Part shown: positions 26,842 through 37,380 of the stretch, piece by piece | Position numbering within the stretch: position 1 is the first letter of the stretch | Layout of the letters: each line of letters opens with the position of its first letter | NCBI RefSeq assembly: GCF_030546935.1 | Contig: NZ_JAUOPH010000006.1 | Span: 186,001 to 250,000 of the forward strand | Direction of reading: 5' to 3' | DNA length: 64,000 nucleotides | DNA from: Marinobacter sp. 2_MG-2023 | GTDB lineage: Bacteria > Pseudomonadota > Gammaproteobacteria > Pseudomonadales > Oleiphilaceae | Notes under the pieces: generated by a model | What the model was told of the DNA's origin: nothing | What the model saw: only the letters and a program-made list of their open reading frames with translations | The model's database searches: none | Made by a program: the position numbers and the translations under genes

Positions 26842-26860
26842 CCTGTCCCAATCTAAAAGG

Positions 26861-27913
26861 CTAGAGCAAATTCAGGCCTGAGATCAAAGCATCATTCTGC
26901 TCGGGAGTACCAATGGTTATTCTCAGGAAGTCACTGATTCTGGGCTTGTTGAAGTGGCGAACAATAATACCTTGCTCTCTCAGAGCTTTCGCCAGACTTT
27001 CACCGGACTTCGCTTTATGACGGGCAAAAACGAAGTTGGCTTTAGATGGCAAGACTTCGAAACTCAGACCCTCCAGAGCCTCAGTCACACGCTCCCGCTC
27101 AGAAATGACGCCTTCGCAGGATTTTTGAAACCAGGCCTCGTCTTCGTAAGCGGCTTTTGCGCCAGCCAGAGCCAGCCTGTCCAGCGGGTAACTGTTAAAG
27201 CTGTTTTTGACGCGATTCAAAGCCTCAACCAGATCCGGGTGGCCAATTGCGAAGCCGACGCGGAGGCCTGCCAATGAACGGGCCTTGGAGAGCGTCTGAC
27301 TGACCAGCAGATTGGAGTATTTATCCACAAGCTTGATAGCGGTTTCGCCGCCAAAGTCTATATAAGCTTCATCAACCACAACTACACGCTCAGGATTGGC
27401 CTGGAGGATAGTTTCCACATGCTCAAGCCCGAGGTAACGACCGGTAGGCGCGTTCGGATTGGGGAAGATGATCCCACCGTTGGGCTGCGTGTAGTCTTCT
27501 GGATCGATTTCGAAGCTATCGGTCAGGGGTACCTTTTTGCCTTCTATGTTGTATAGGCCACAGTACACCGGGTAAAAACTGTAGGTTATGTCCGGGAACA
27601 GGATAGGCTCGCCGTGCTGGAACAAGGCAAAAAATATGTGCGCCAGGACTTCGTCGGAGCCATTGCCCAGGAACACTTGCTCGGGCGTTACGCTGTGATA
27701 ACCGGCAATGGTCTGGCGCAGGCTTTCGCCTTCGGGATCCGGATAGAGGCGCAGGCTGTCGTTGAGTTCCGCCTGGATGGCATCTATCACTTTTGGGGAT
27801 GGGCCAAACGGATTTTCATTGGTGTTCAGCTTCACCAGGTTGGCCATTTTGGGTTGCTCGCCTGGCACATAAGGAACCAAGCTCTTAACCAGGGGGCTCC
27901 AGAATTTACTCAT
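26861..27913 (-). CDS. hisC: Histidinol-phosphate aminotransferase
   Basis: 350-residue PLP enzyme of histidine synthesis (imidazole-acetol phosphate plus glutamate to histidinol phosphate). [51 protein letters not shown] and the PLP-lysine region [20 protein letters not shown] are all present. ATG at 27913 follows GGAG at 8 nt; a longer in-frame extension upstream would read through repeat copy 3 and is artefactual. Downstream of hisD in the hisG-hisD-hisC run, with a repeat on each side. Confidence 0.95.
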   Translation of the reverse strand: MSKFWSPLVKSLVPYVPGEQPKMANLVKLNTNENPFGPSPKVIDAIQAELNDSLRLYPDPEGESLRQTIAGYHSVTPEQVFLGNGSDEVLAHIFFALFQHGEPILFPDITYSFYPVYCGLYNIEGKKVPLTDSFEIDPEDYTQPNGGIIFPNPNAPTGRYLGLEHVETILQANPERVVVVDEAYIDFGGETAIKLVDKYSNLLVSQTLSKARSLAGLRVGFAIGHPDLVEALNRVKNSFNSYPLDRLALAGAKAAYEDEAWFQKSCEGVISERERVTEALEGLSFEVLPSKANFVFARHKAKSGESLAKALREQGIIVRHFNKPRISDFLRITIGTPEQNDALISGLNLL

Positions 27914-27933
27914 TTCATTGCTCCGGTGGAGAC

Positions 27934-28045
27934 GGCAGTTGGGGCGGCATCTGCTCCGGGAACCGCTACGAGCACATCCATGTGCCCTTGTCTTCGGACG
28001 TCCATGGCCTCCGACATTCCCGGAGCAGATGCCGCCCCAATTGCC
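27934..28045 (-). repeat. Structured intergenic repeat, copy 3 (core on minus strand)
   Basis: 29-bp inverted arms (27934-27962, 28017-28045) with a single non-Watson-Crick position, around a 54-nt core (27963-28016). Read on the minus strand the core starts TGTCGGAGGCCATGGACG and ends CTCGTAGCGG, differing from copy 2 at four positions. GCACAT-GG-ATGTGC is perfect. The arms (ggggcggcatctgctccgg) are unlike those of copies 1 and 2 except for the inner tccgggaa. It lies between hisD and hisC, 20 bp before the hisC start. Confidence 0.93.
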
Positions 28046-28100
28046 TGCAAACTTTGGTGATATATTCAAATAGCTCGGGTCATTTTCAAGCTGACTAAAA

Positions 28101-29408
28101 CTAGTCGCTTTTAATACGGTACTCAGCAGATCGTGCGTGAGCCGTAAGCCCCTCTCCCCTTGCCAGAACAGAGGCTACTCGCCCCATCCGGTCGGCACCT
28201 TTGGCACTGAAGCCAATAATAGAGGAGCGCTTCTGGAAATCGTAAACACCCAGTGGGGATGAAAATCGGGCTGTGCCGCTCGTAGGCAGTACGTGGTTCG
28301 GGCCAGCACAGTAGTCACCCAATGCTTCAGCGGTGTAGCGACCCATGAAGATAGCGCCAGCATGGCGGATTTCTTCCAGCAGAGCTTCCGGATCTTCGAC
28401 CGACAACTCCAGATGTTCCGGCGCGATTCGGTTGGAGACCTTGGCAGCTTCGCTTAAATCTGCAACTTGTATCAGAGCTGCGCGATCAGCCATAGAGGCG
28501 CGGATGATGTCGGCGCGCTCCATGGTGGGCAGTAGCTTGTTGATACTGGCCTCTACGGCATCGAGGAAGTCTGCGTCGGGGCTGACCAGAATGGACTGGG
28601 CCTGTTCGTCATGCTCGGCCTGGGAGAACAAGTCCATGGCGATCCAGTCAGGATCTGTTTTACCGTCACAGATCACGAGGATTTCCGAAGGGCCGGCAAT
28701 CATGTCGATACCGACGGTGCCGAAGACTTCGCGCTTGGCCGTAGCCACAAAGATATTACCGGGACCAACAATCTTGTCCACAGCAGGGATGGTTTCTGTA
28801 CCGTAGGCCAAAGCACCAACCGCCTGCGCGCCGCCGACGGTGAACACACGATCAACGCCCGCAATAGCGGCGGCGGCCAGCACCAGATCATTCACCACAC
28901 CATCCGGAGTGGGAACCACCATGATAACTTCGCCCACCCCAGCCACTTTCGCGGGGATGGCGTTCATCAGAACGGACGAAGGATAGGCTGCTTTACCACC
29001 GGGCACGTAAAGCCCAGCGCGATCCAGCGGTGTCACCTTCTGGCCCAGCACAGTGCCGTCTTCATCCTGATACTGCCAGGACTTCTGATTCTGGCGCTCG
29101 TGATAATCCCGCACCCGATCCGCAGCCTGTTCCAACGCAACGCGCTGTTCTTTCGGAATTGCATTCAGCGCTTGCTGCAAACGACTCTGACTCATCTCCA
29201 ACTCAGCGACGCTGGCAACATCCAGCCGATCAAACTTCTCTGTAAACTCCAGAACTGCCTGATCACCACGGGTTTTAACTTCGTGCAGGATATGACGCAC
29301 CGACTCGTTCACCTGATGATCAACACTGTCGTCCCAGGCCAGCAGCGCAGCCAGCGCGCTATCAAAGTCACTTTGGGAGGCGTTCAATCGTTTGATGCTA
29401 ACGGTCAT
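28101..29408 (-). CDS. hisD: Histidinol dehydrogenase
   Basis: 435-residue zinc enzyme that oxidises L-histidinol to histidine in two NAD steps. Motifs: [65 protein letters not shown] and the C-terminal [20 protein letters not shown]. Normal length (about 430). Middle gene of hisG-hisD-hisC, with structured repeats in both flanking spacers. Confidence 0.96.
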   Translation of the reverse strand: MTVSIKRLNASQSDFDSALAALLAWDDSVDHQVNESVRHILHEVKTRGDQAVLEFTEKFDRLDVASVAELEMSQSRLQQALNAIPKEQRVALEQAADRVRDYHERQNQKSWQYQDEDGTVLGQKVTPLDRAGLYVPGGKAAYPSSVLMNAIPAKVAGVGEVIMVVPTPDGVVNDLVLAAAAIAGVDRVFTVGGAQAVGALAYGTETIPAVDKIVGPGNIFVATAKREVFGTVGIDMIAGPSEILVICDGKTDPDWIAMDLFSQAEHDEQAQSILVSPDADFLDAVEASINKLLPTMERADIIRASMADRAALIQVADLSEAAKVSNRIAPEHLELSVEDPEALLEEIRHAGAIFMGRYTAEALGDYCAGPNHVLPTSGTARFSSPLGVYDFQKRSSIIGFSAKGADRMGRVASVLARGEGLTAHARSAEYRIKSD

Positions 29409-29460
29409 TTCTCAAATCCTGCTTTGGATTAATTCTAAAAGCGTACACTCATGTTTCTGC

Positions 29461-29569
29461 GAAGCTGTTGGGCAAGGCTGACCAAAACTGTGCGGAGCCA
29501 TGGATGGCGTAGCCAAGCGTACACGGACGTATTCACAGCGTGTTTTGGTCAGCCTTGCCCGACGGCTTC
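29461..29569 (+). repeat. Structured intergenic repeat, copy 4 (diverged core, plus strand)
   Basis: 28-bp inverted arms (29461-29488, 29542-29569) whose only two exceptions are T-G appositions, around a 53-nt core. The core begins TGTGCGGAGCCATGGATGGC and keeps the hairpin GCCATGGATGGC and the CGGACGT element, but is clearly diverged from copies 1-3. Arm sequence (gggcaaggctgaccaaaac) is unrelated to the other copies. It lies between hisG (stop 16 nt away) and hisD. Confidence 0.88.
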
Positions 29570-29585
29570 AGCGCACAAGGTATCT

Positions 29586-30224
29586 TTAGCGGCGCCTATC
29601 CACAGCAGCCGCCATCTTCTCAATGATGGGGTTAATCTGCTGATGTTTCATCTTCATAGAAGCACGATTCACCACCAACCGACTGCTGATGTGATCAATC
29701 AACTCACGGGCTTCAAGGCCATTGGCCTTCAACGTATTGCCCGTATCCACGATATCGACAATCTCATCTGCCAAACCGAGTATCGGGGCCAACTCCATCG
29801 CGCCGTAAAGCTTGATGATATCGGCCTGGCGCCCCTGGGCCGCATAATACCGGCGAGCCATATTAACGAACTTGGTTGCTACCCGAATGCGCCCGGCGGG
29901 CGGCGTTTCACCTTTGGGGCCGGCGGTCATGAGGCGGCAGCGGGAGATGTTCAGGTCCAAAGGCTCGTAAAGCCCTTCCCCGCCATGCTCCATCAGCACA
30001 TCCTTACCCGTCACACCCAAATCGGCGCCGCCATATTGCACATATGTGGGCACATCAGTTGCACGAATAATAAGCACCCGCACATTCGGATCTGTGGTGG
30101 GAAACACCAGCTTACGGGATTTCTTGATGTCGTCGACCAGCTCAATTCCGGCTTCTGCCAGCAGTGGCAGAGTTTCTTCCAGGATTCGCCCCTTCGACAA
30201 GGCGATGGTAATGGAGTCTGTCAT
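29586..30224 (-). CDS. hisG: ATP phosphoribosyltransferase, short catalytic form
   Basis: First enzyme of histidine synthesis: joins ATP and PRPP. 212 residues, so it is the short form HisG_S, which lacks the C-terminal regulatory domain and needs HisZ; no hisZ is in this window. Motifs: [43 protein letters not shown] and the PRPP loop [19 protein letters not shown] at 30224 has GGAAGGA 4-5 nt upstream. It starts 29 bp after murA and is probably in the murA transcript. Confidence 0.95.
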   Translation of the reverse strand: MTDSITIALSKGRILEETLPLLAEAGIELVDDIKKSRKLVFPTTDPNVRVLIIRATDVPTYVQYGGADLGVTGKDVLMEHGGEGLYEPLDLNISRCRLMTAGPKGETPPAGRIRVATKFVNMARRYYAAQGRQADIIKLYGAMELAPILGLADEIVDIVDTGNTLKANGLEARELIDHISSRLVVNRASMKMKHQQINPIIEKMAAAVDRRR

Positions 30225-30253
30225 GCGTCCTTCCGGTTCCCCACTTGTGTCTG

Positions 30254-31787
<1,534 letters not shown>

Positions 31788-31812
31788 AGTAAATCCTCGG
31801 GTTTTATTGAAA

Positions 31813-32121
31813 TCAGGGGCGGGATTGTAACCAATCCGCGAGGTTGCTCAAAGCCGCAAGCGAAACGAGGCGCTCTGGTGCGCCTGTGAAAGACAGTGAA
31901 ACACCCTGCTTTTCAGCAAGCCGACTCCAACATAAAAGCATAGATAGGGCCGCACTGTGAGTGGTGGTCAAGCCTTCAAGATCTACCACCAGGCTTCCGC
32001 TAGCCGTTTTGATCAGCCGCTCGCCCTCAGCTCGCAATGGCAACACTGTGTGGGCGTCAATGGCTCCGGCAACCGCGAGCACGCCACCCTTTTGCTTCAC
32101 CGTCGGTAGTTCTGTGTTCAT
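31813..32121 (-). CDS. mlaB: Mla STAS-domain protein MlaB
   Basis: 102-residue STAS protein that binds MlaF and tunes the MlaFEDB phospholipid transporter. Single STAS domain with LVVDLEGLTTTHSAALSMLL and CWSRLAEKQGVSLSF. Its start overlaps the end of mlaC by 4 nt, so translation is coupled. Family members are short and divergent; the operon position makes the assignment safe. Confidence 0.88.
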   Translation of the reverse strand: MNTELPTVKQKGGVLAVAGAIDAHTVLPLRAEGERLIKTASGSLVVDLEGLTTTHSAALSMLLCWSRLAEKQGVSLSFTGAPERLVSLAALSNLADWLQSRP

Positions 32122-32771
32122 GAATTGTTCACTTCGTCTTCCAGGTTGAGAGATTTCACTGCATCACTCCATCCGTCGATCACTACCTGAACCTGCCCAC
32201 GGTTGGCTTCCATTTCCTGGGTGAAGCGATCCCGGAACGACAGGCCGATGTTAACTCCCTCGACGATCACATTTTCCATCATCCAGTTACTGCCCTCCCG
32301 GCGATACATGGAATAGGTGACTGAGTGACGATTTCCCGTGGCAGTAATCACTTCCATGGCCACAGAAGCACGGTTATCGTTCTGCGGATTGATGGAAGCA
32401 TCGTTGACATTGATTCTGAAATCTTCCGCACTCACCAACGCCTGAGCATAGCTGTCGAACAGGCTGCGCTTGAATTTAACCACAAACTCATCCCGCTGTT
32501 CGGGAGTTGTTTGCCGCGCATAACGACCCATTACCCGGGCTGCAATTCGGCGAAAATCAACAAAACCCTCAAGTGCATCGTCCATACTCTGGTAAAACGC
32601 CTCAGGATCACGGTCATAAAGCCCGCGCTCGGCGTTAAGTTTCTCTACCAGCATCTGTGTATTCTCATCCACATACTGCTGCAAGTCTTCTTCCGGGCCC
32701 GCATGAACTGATGCCACGCAAAACGCCATCAGAGTCAGAGCGAGAAAAAATCGTTGTATTGACGCAATCAC
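32118..32771 (-). CDS. mlaC: Periplasmic phospholipid-binding protein MlaC
   Basis: 217 residues with signal peptide (MIASIQRFFLALTLMAFCVASVHA). MlaC carries phospholipids across the periplasm between MlaA and MlaFEDB. Family segments: ALEGFVDFRRIAARVMGRYA, RDEFVVKFKRSLFDSYAQAL, VTYSMYRREGSNWMMENVIV and GVNIGLSFRDRFTQEM. Third gene from the end of the mlaFEDCB operon, 30 bp after mlaD. Confidence 0.94.
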   Translation of the reverse strand: MIASIQRFFLALTLMAFCVASVHAGPEEDLQQYVDENTQMLVEKLNAERGLYDRDPEAFYQSMDDALEGFVDFRRIAARVMGRYARQTTPEQRDEFVVKFKRSLFDSYAQALVSAEDFRINVNDASINPQNDNRASVAMEVITATGNRHSVTYSMYRREGSNWMMENVIVEGVNIGLSFRDRFTQEMEANRGQVQVVIDGWSDAVKSLNLEDEVNNS

Positions 32772-32801
32772 CTGATTCTCCTGTTCTGTCGCAAAACTGG
32801 C

Positions 32802-33251
32802 TTATTTGCCAGACGCAAAATTGCTGATCAGCCGTTCGATATTCATGGCAGACTGGGTGGAGTAGAACGTGTCGCCCTCTTTGAGGGAGTCCATTTCACC
32901 ACCAATTGATATATCAATGTACTGCTCGCCCAGCAATCCGGATGTACGTATTACTGCAGCGCTATCTGCGGGGATATTGTCCACATCACCATGGATGGAC
33001 ATAGCGACCCGCGCCTGGAAGGTTTCCTTGTTCAGACTGATGGAATCAATAGTGCCCACCGTTACGCCTGCCATGGACACCCTGCCCCGGGGTGTAATAC
33101 CGCCGGTGTCATTAAAGTCGGCATAGATGGTGTAGGTACTTTTTGCGGATTTTGGCGACAGCCCGCTAACCTGCAGCGCGAGAAACAGCAGCGCTGCAAG
33201 CCCCGCCAGCATAAACAGGCCAACTGTGATATCCGTTGTTCTTTGTGTCAT
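32802..33251 (-). CDS. mlaD: Phospholipid transporter substrate-binding subunit MlaD
   Basis: 149 residues: one N-terminal membrane helix (ITVGLFMLAGLAALLFLALQV) and an MCE domain (about residues 40-115) with TYTIYADFNDTGGITPRGRV and GLLGEQYIDISIGG. MlaD forms a hexameric ring on the periplasmic side of MlaE. Length and operon place match the family. Confidence 0.95.
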   Translation of the reverse strand: MTQRTTDITVGLFMLAGLAALLFLALQVSGLSPKSAKSTYTIYADFNDTGGITPRGRVSMAGVTVGTIDSISLNKETFQARVAMSIHGDVDNIPADSAAVIRTSGLLGEQYIDISIGGEMDSLKEGDTFYSTQSAMNIERLISNFASGK

Positions 33252-33285
33252 TACCCGCTCCCGGTATTATCTCGTCAGTCGTTAA

Positions 33286-34068
33286 TCAGAAGTTGCCGAA
33301 CATTACGGCAGTGAGCACAAAATCCAGCCCCAGCACGGCCAGCGAGGAATAAACTACCGTTTTTGTAGTAGCTGAGCTGATTCCTGCCGATGTGGGTACA
33401 CAGTCGTAGCCCTGATAAACCGCAATCCAGGCGCACACAAAGCCGAACACCACGCTTTTAATCACGCCATTTACTACATCGTCCCAGAAGTCCACTGAGG
33501 CCTGCATATTGCCCCAATATGAACCCTCAAAAACGCCCAGCCATTCGACACCAACCAGCATTCCGCCCCAGATACCTACCATTGAAAAAATGATAGCCAG
33601 CACCGGCATGGCAATGAAACCCGCCCAGAGCCTGGGAGCAATAACCCGCCGCAAAGGGTCGACCCCCATCATTTCCATACTGGACAGCTGCTCGGTCGCT
33701 TTCATCAAGCCGATCTCAGCGGTCAACGCCGAGCCTGCGCGCCCGGCAAACAGCAGTGCGGTTACCACAGGCCCGAGCTCACGCACCAGGGTAAGCGCAA
33801 TCATCTGCCCTATGGCCGCTTCGGAACCAAAATCGCTGAGAATTGTATAGCCCTGAAGGCCGAGTACCATGCCGATAAACAGGCCGGAAACCACTATGAT
33901 AGCCAGCGATAACACACCAACCGAATACAGCTGCTTCATCAAAAGCGGGAAACCGGTTGCTGGGTGCGGAACACCTGACAAGACGCCCGCCAGAAAGCGG
34001 CCAGCCTGGCCGAAGGATATAACAAGGTCGATCCCGCTACGCCCGAAGGAAGCGATTCTGTTGATCAC
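33286..34068 (-). CDS. mlaE: Phospholipid transporter permease MlaE
   Basis: 260-residue MlaE/YrbE permease with about five membrane segments. Conserved stretch [20 protein letters not shown] and the [20 protein letters not shown] cytoplasmic loop that contacts the ATPase. The start overlaps the mlaF stop by 4 nt. Part of the MlaFEDB complex maintaining outer-membrane lipid asymmetry. Confidence 0.96.
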   Translation of the reverse strand: MINRIASFGRSGIDLVISFGQAGRFLAGVLSGVPHPATGFPLLMKQLYSVGVLSLAIIVVSGLFIGMVLGLQGYTILSDFGSEAAIGQMIALTLVRELGPVVTALLFAGRAGSALTAEIGLMKATEQLSSMEMMGVDPLRRVIAPRLWAGFIAMPVLAIIFSMVGIWGGMLVGVEWLGVFEGSYWGNMQASVDFWDDVVNGVIKSVVFGFVCAWIAVYQGYDCVPTSAGISSATTKTVVYSSLAVLGLDFVLTAVMFGNF

Positions 34069-34877
34069 GAGACACCTCCCGAGAGACCAAAATCTTCAGC
34101 CGCAGCCGAGGATGGGTAATGGAACGGCACGGGGCCATCCGGGTGCCCGTTCAAAAACTGTTGTACCTGCTCGGACGGATGATCCTGCAACTCGGCAGGT
34201 GTACCTGTACCAATCACTTTTCCATCCGCGATAATACAGGCGTAATGGCAGATGCTCAGGGATTCTTTTACGTCGTGGGAGACCAGAACACTGGTGAGCC
34301 CCATGGAGCTGTTGAGGTCACGAATCAGTTTCACCAGCACACCCATACCAATCGGGTCCTGCCCGGCAAAGGGCTCATCGTACATGATCAGCTCCGGATC
34401 CAGAGCAATACTGCGGGCCAGAGCGACGCGCCGACCCATACCACCGGAAAGTTCCGATGGCATAAGTTTGCGCGCACCACGCAAACCAACGGCCTCCAGT
34501 TTCATCAATACGATGTCGTGAATCATGTCTTCCGGCAATTTCGTGTGCACACGCATCGGGAAAGCCACATTCTCGTATACGCTCAAATCGGTAAACAAGG
34601 CACCGCTCTGGAATAACATGCCCATTTTTTCCCGAAACTTGTAAAGCTCTTTACGGCGAAGTTCAGAAATCGGGTGACCATCCACCATAATGCTGCCGGA
34701 ATCTGGCCGGAGCTGACCACCAACCAAACGCAACAAAGTGGTTTTCCCGCTGCCGCTAGGGCCCATAATGGCGGTAATTTTTCCACGGGGAATGTCCACG
34801 GAAACACCATTAAAAATGCGGCGACCGGAGCGCGAAAATACAACGTCCTTTAATGAAATGTACGAGCTCAAACCCAT
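34065..34877 (-). CDS. mlaF: Phospholipid transporter ATPase MlaF
   Basis: 270-residue ABC ATPase. Walker [12 protein letters not shown], signature-type [14 protein letters not shown], Walker [19 protein letters not shown] and switch His in VLVSHDVKE. First gene of mlaFEDCB. The spacer upstream (34878-35177, 300 bp) is shared with kdsD and contains no gene; it holds two imperfect tandem copies of a ~22-nt AT/GC-mixed sequence right before mlaF and a promoter candidate for kdsD. Confidence 0.96.
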   Translation of the reverse strand: MGLSSYISLKDVVFSRSGRRIFNGVSVDIPRGKITAIMGPSGSGKTTLLRLVGGQLRPDSGSIMVDGHPISELRRKELYKFREKMGMLFQSGALFTDLSVYENVAFPMRVHTKLPEDMIHDIVLMKLEAVGLRGARKLMPSELSGGMGRRVALARSIALDPELIMYDEPFAGQDPIGMGVLVKLIRDLNSSMGLTSVLVSHDVKESLSICHYACIIADGKVIGTGTPAELQDHPSEQVQQFLNGHPDGPVPFHYPSSAAAEDFGLSGGVS

Positions 34878-35114
34878 ATTCCTTACCTTTCAGCCCATAG
34901 CCTTTAGCTCTCAACGCATAGCGCTTGGCTTTCAAAGACCGGCTACATTATTCTAAGGAGCCCACAAGCTCAATCAGTGGTTCGTAAAATGAATTGATAG
35001 CAATGATCAGTTTCACTGAACTTTACAGAGAAATCCTTGCAGATTTCGCTACAACGCCCGCTACTGCAATCTCTGATGAACATCCAGTAACCAGGCCTCG
35101 CGACTGGTGGGAAA

Positions 35115-35123
35115 TGTTATACT
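35115..35123 (+). promoter_or_regulatory. Extended -10 promoter candidate for kdsD
   Basis: TGTTATACT has TATACT with the extended TG. It is 55 bp before the kdsD ATG in the 300-bp mlaF-kdsD divergent gap. No clear -35 was found. The rest of that gap shows no gene or strong repeat. Confidence 0.45.
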
Positions 35124-35177
35124 TCGTCAACTTTATCGCATTCCCGTAAATTAACGAAAAAGCAGGCCCTTTGCCCG

Positions 35178-36158
35178 ATGACTGAGCAAAAAACATTCGA
35201 TTTCCGGAATCCCGCACTCCAGGCCATTCGCATTGAGCGCGATGCAATCAGCGCCCTGGAAAATCGCATCGATGAGCACTTTGTACGTGCCTGCGAAGTA
35301 ATCATGGCATGCAAAGGCCGTGTCGTGGTGACAGGCATGGGCAAGTCCGGCCATGTGGGTAACAAGATTGCGGCTACCCTGGCCAGTACCGGCACCCCTT
35401 CTTTTTTTGTTCACCCAGGGGAAGCCAGCCATGGCGATATGGGCATGATAACCAGCCAGGACGTCGTAATTGCCATTTCGAACAGCGGCAACACCAGCGA
35501 AGTGGTTACCATCCTGCCACTCATCAAACGCATGGGCGCACCTCTGATCAGCATGACCGGCAACCCGGCGTCCGTACTGGCGAAAGAGGCGGTTGCGAAC
35601 CTGGATGTCAGAGTGGAAACAGAGGCTTGCCCTCTTGGACTGGCGCCGACATCCAGTACAACCGCAACCCTGGTGATGGGCGATGCCCTGGCCGTTGCCT
35701 TGCTGGAGGCGCGGGGCTTCAGCGCGGAAGACTTCGCGATCTCACATCCGGGCGGCAGCCTGGGTCGTAAACTCCTGCTACGGGTATCCGACATTATGCA
35801 CACCGGTGATCGCATACCCGTGGTAGGGGAAGACACCACCCTGAGCGGCGCTTTGTTGGAGATATCCCGCAAAGGGTTGGGAATGACCACCGTCGTAAAC
35901 AGTGATGGTTCCATGACTGGCATTTTCACTGACGGCGACTTGCGCCGTACCCTGGATAAGTCCATTGATGTACACACCACCCCAATGCGGGATGTGATGA
36001 CGCGCAATGGAAGAGCCATTCAGCCGGATCAGCTGGCAGCCGAGGCCCTCAACGTTATGGAAGGCCTGAAGATAAACGCACTCCCCGTGGTCGACGAAAA
36101 CGGCGCCCTGGTTGGAGCCATTAACATGCACGACCTCCTCCGCGCCGGAGTTATCTAA
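35178..36158 (+). CDS. kdsD: Arabinose-5-phosphate isomerase KdsD
   Basis: 326-residue isomerase that converts ribulose-5-phosphate to arabinose-5-phosphate for KDO. SIS domain (about residues 35-175) with VVVTGMGKSGHVGNKIAATL, HPGEASHGDMGM and SNSGNTSEV; two CBS domains follow (about 205-325) with MTGIFTDGDLRRTL and VDENGALVGAINMHDLL. First gene of kdsD-kdsC-lptC-lptA-lptB. Confidence 0.96.
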   Translation: MTEQKTFDFRNPALQAIRIERDAISALENRIDEHFVRACEVIMACKGRVVVTGMGKSGHVGNKIAATLASTGTPSFFVHPGEASHGDMGMITSQDVVIAISNSGNTSEVVTILPLIKRMGAPLISMTGNPASVLAKEAVANLDVRVETEACPLGLAPTSSTTATLVMGDALAVALLEARGFSAEDFAISHPGGSLGRKLLLRVSDIMHTGDRIPVVGEDTTLSGALLEISRKGLGMTTVVNSDGSMTGIFTDGDLRRTLDKSIDVHTTPMRDVMTRNGRAIQPDQLAAEALNVMEGLKINALPVVDENGALVGAINMHDLLRAGVI

Positions 36159-36193
36159 AAAGCTGCTTAAAGAGTTATTCAGAGATCGATTTA

Positions 36194-36757
36194 ATGGAAG
36201 AACTAAAAAGCCCACTTCAGGAAAACTGGCCCGACACCCTGCTGACGAAAGCAGCGCGCATCAAGCTTGTTGCTTTGGACGTTGATGGCATCATGAGCAA
36301 CGGCAAAATTTACTTCAGCGCAAAAGGCGATGAACTGAAAGGTTTTAACATTCTGGACGGGCTGGGTCTCAAACAGATCATGGCAGCGGGCATCACTGTA
36401 GCCGTCATTACCGGCCGCAATTCACCGCTTACTGAAAAGCGTATGAAAGACCTTGGAATCCCTCATCTTATGCAGGGTCGCGAGGATAAAAAGGTCGCCC
36501 TGCAAGAGTTGGTGAGCACGCTGGGCATTCTGCCAGAAGCCATCGCCTACATGGGCGATGATTTGCCGGACCTGCCCGCCATTCGCTACGCGGGCCTTGG
36601 GGTTACGGTTCCGAACGCATACTGGCTGGTGAAAGAGCATGCGGATTACTGCACCGAGGTTAGCGGTGGCAACGGAGCCGTGCGCGAACTCTGTGACCTG
36701 CTACTGACGGCAGGGGGCAGCCTGAACTCAGCATTGACGCCCTATCTGGAACCATAG
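36194..36757 (+). CDS. kdsC: KDO-8-phosphate phosphatase KdsC
   Basis: 187-residue HAD phosphatase that releases KDO from KDO-8-phosphate. HAD motif I LDVDGIMSNGKIYF, motif II VITGRNSPL and motif IV YMGDDLPDLPAI are present. Tetrameric enzyme; normal length. Next gene starts after 2 nt. Confidence 0.96.
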   Translation: MEELKSPLQENWPDTLLTKAARIKLVALDVDGIMSNGKIYFSAKGDELKGFNILDGLGLKQIMAAGITVAVITGRNSPLTEKRMKDLGIPHLMQGREDKKVALQELVSTLGILPEAIAYMGDDLPDLPAIRYAGLGVTVPNAYWLVKEHADYCTEVSGGNGAVRELCDLLLTAGGSLNSALTPYLEP

Positions 36758-36759
36758 CC

Positions 36760-37380
36760 ATGGCACAAAGCGAAAAGAACAGCCTGCTATCTTTGCTGGC
36801 CATGGCAAACAGGCCACGACTTCGCATGCTCGCGCTGGCAGCCACCATCGCCGCCACGTTTTTCCTTCTGTGGCAAAGTGACGAATCACCGGTAACCAGT
36901 TACAGCGATGCCAGACAGCTCCGAGGAGCGGGTGAACCCGACGGTTTTGTAATCAACGGCAGCTACACATCTTACGATGACGCAGGCAATCGCAAGATCG
37001 TTTTTACCAGCCCCCGTATCGAACAGTTTGAAGAGGGAAACCGGGCTACCATGGAGCTGCCCAATGCAGAGGTGTTCAGCGCAACCGAAACTGAGCCATG
37101 GGTACTCAAAGCCGAGAGCGGCAACCTGCTGCAGGGCGAAGACCTGTTACACCTGACCGGCAACGTCCGCGTGGTGCGCACAATTGGTGAGCGTGAAGCG
37201 ACTCTGGTCACAGAGAGCCTGACCCTGGACAACAATCAGGGTAAAGTCTACACCGATGATTTTGTAGAAATTACTGACAGCGTGGGCACTACCCGGGCTA
37301 AAGGCATGAACGCGTGGATTGATGAACGCATTCTGGAACTCAACTCCCAGGTGGAAGGACGCTATGAAACCGTCAGATAA
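36760..37380 (+). CDS. lptC: LPS export protein LptC
   Basis: 206-residue bitopic inner-membrane protein that passes LPS from LptB2FG to LptA. One membrane helix (LRMLALAATIAATFFLLW, about residues 25-42) then a beta-jellyroll with GSYTSYDDAGNRKIVFTSPR, LTGNVRVVRTIGEREATLVT and GTTRAKGMNAWIDERILEL. lptA overlaps its end by 17 nt. Confidence 0.94.
   Translation: MAQSEKNSLLSLLAMANRPRLRMLALAATIAATFFLLWQSDESPVTSYSDARQLRGAGEPDGFVINGSYTSYDDAGNRKIVFTSPRIEQFEEGNRATMELPNAEVFSATETEPWVLKAESGNLLQGEDLLHLTGNVRVVRTIGEREATLVTESLTLDNNQGKVYTDDFVEITDSVGTTRAKGMNAWIDERILELNSQVEGRYETVR

Noticed and set aside
27914..28069. N-terminal extension of HisC through repeat copy 3
   Set aside because: It translates the repeat into a Gly/Arg/Cys-rich segment unlike HisC; GGAG before ATG 27913 fixes the start.
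9346..29569. Integron attC sites as explanation of the structured repeats
   Set aside because: attC sites need RYYYAAC/GTTRRRY ends and flank gene cassettes behind an integrase; neither ends nor integrase are present, and the neighbours are core genes.
9346..29569. REP/BIME elements or ordinary terminators
   Set aside because: REP units are 20-40 nt with a conserved short hairpin; here the arms are 27-29 bp and vary, and no T-run follows either arm.
34888..34931. Two imperfect ~22-nt tandem copies just before mlaF
   Set aside because: About two thirds identity over 22 nt is not beyond chance for such a short motif; no function suggested.
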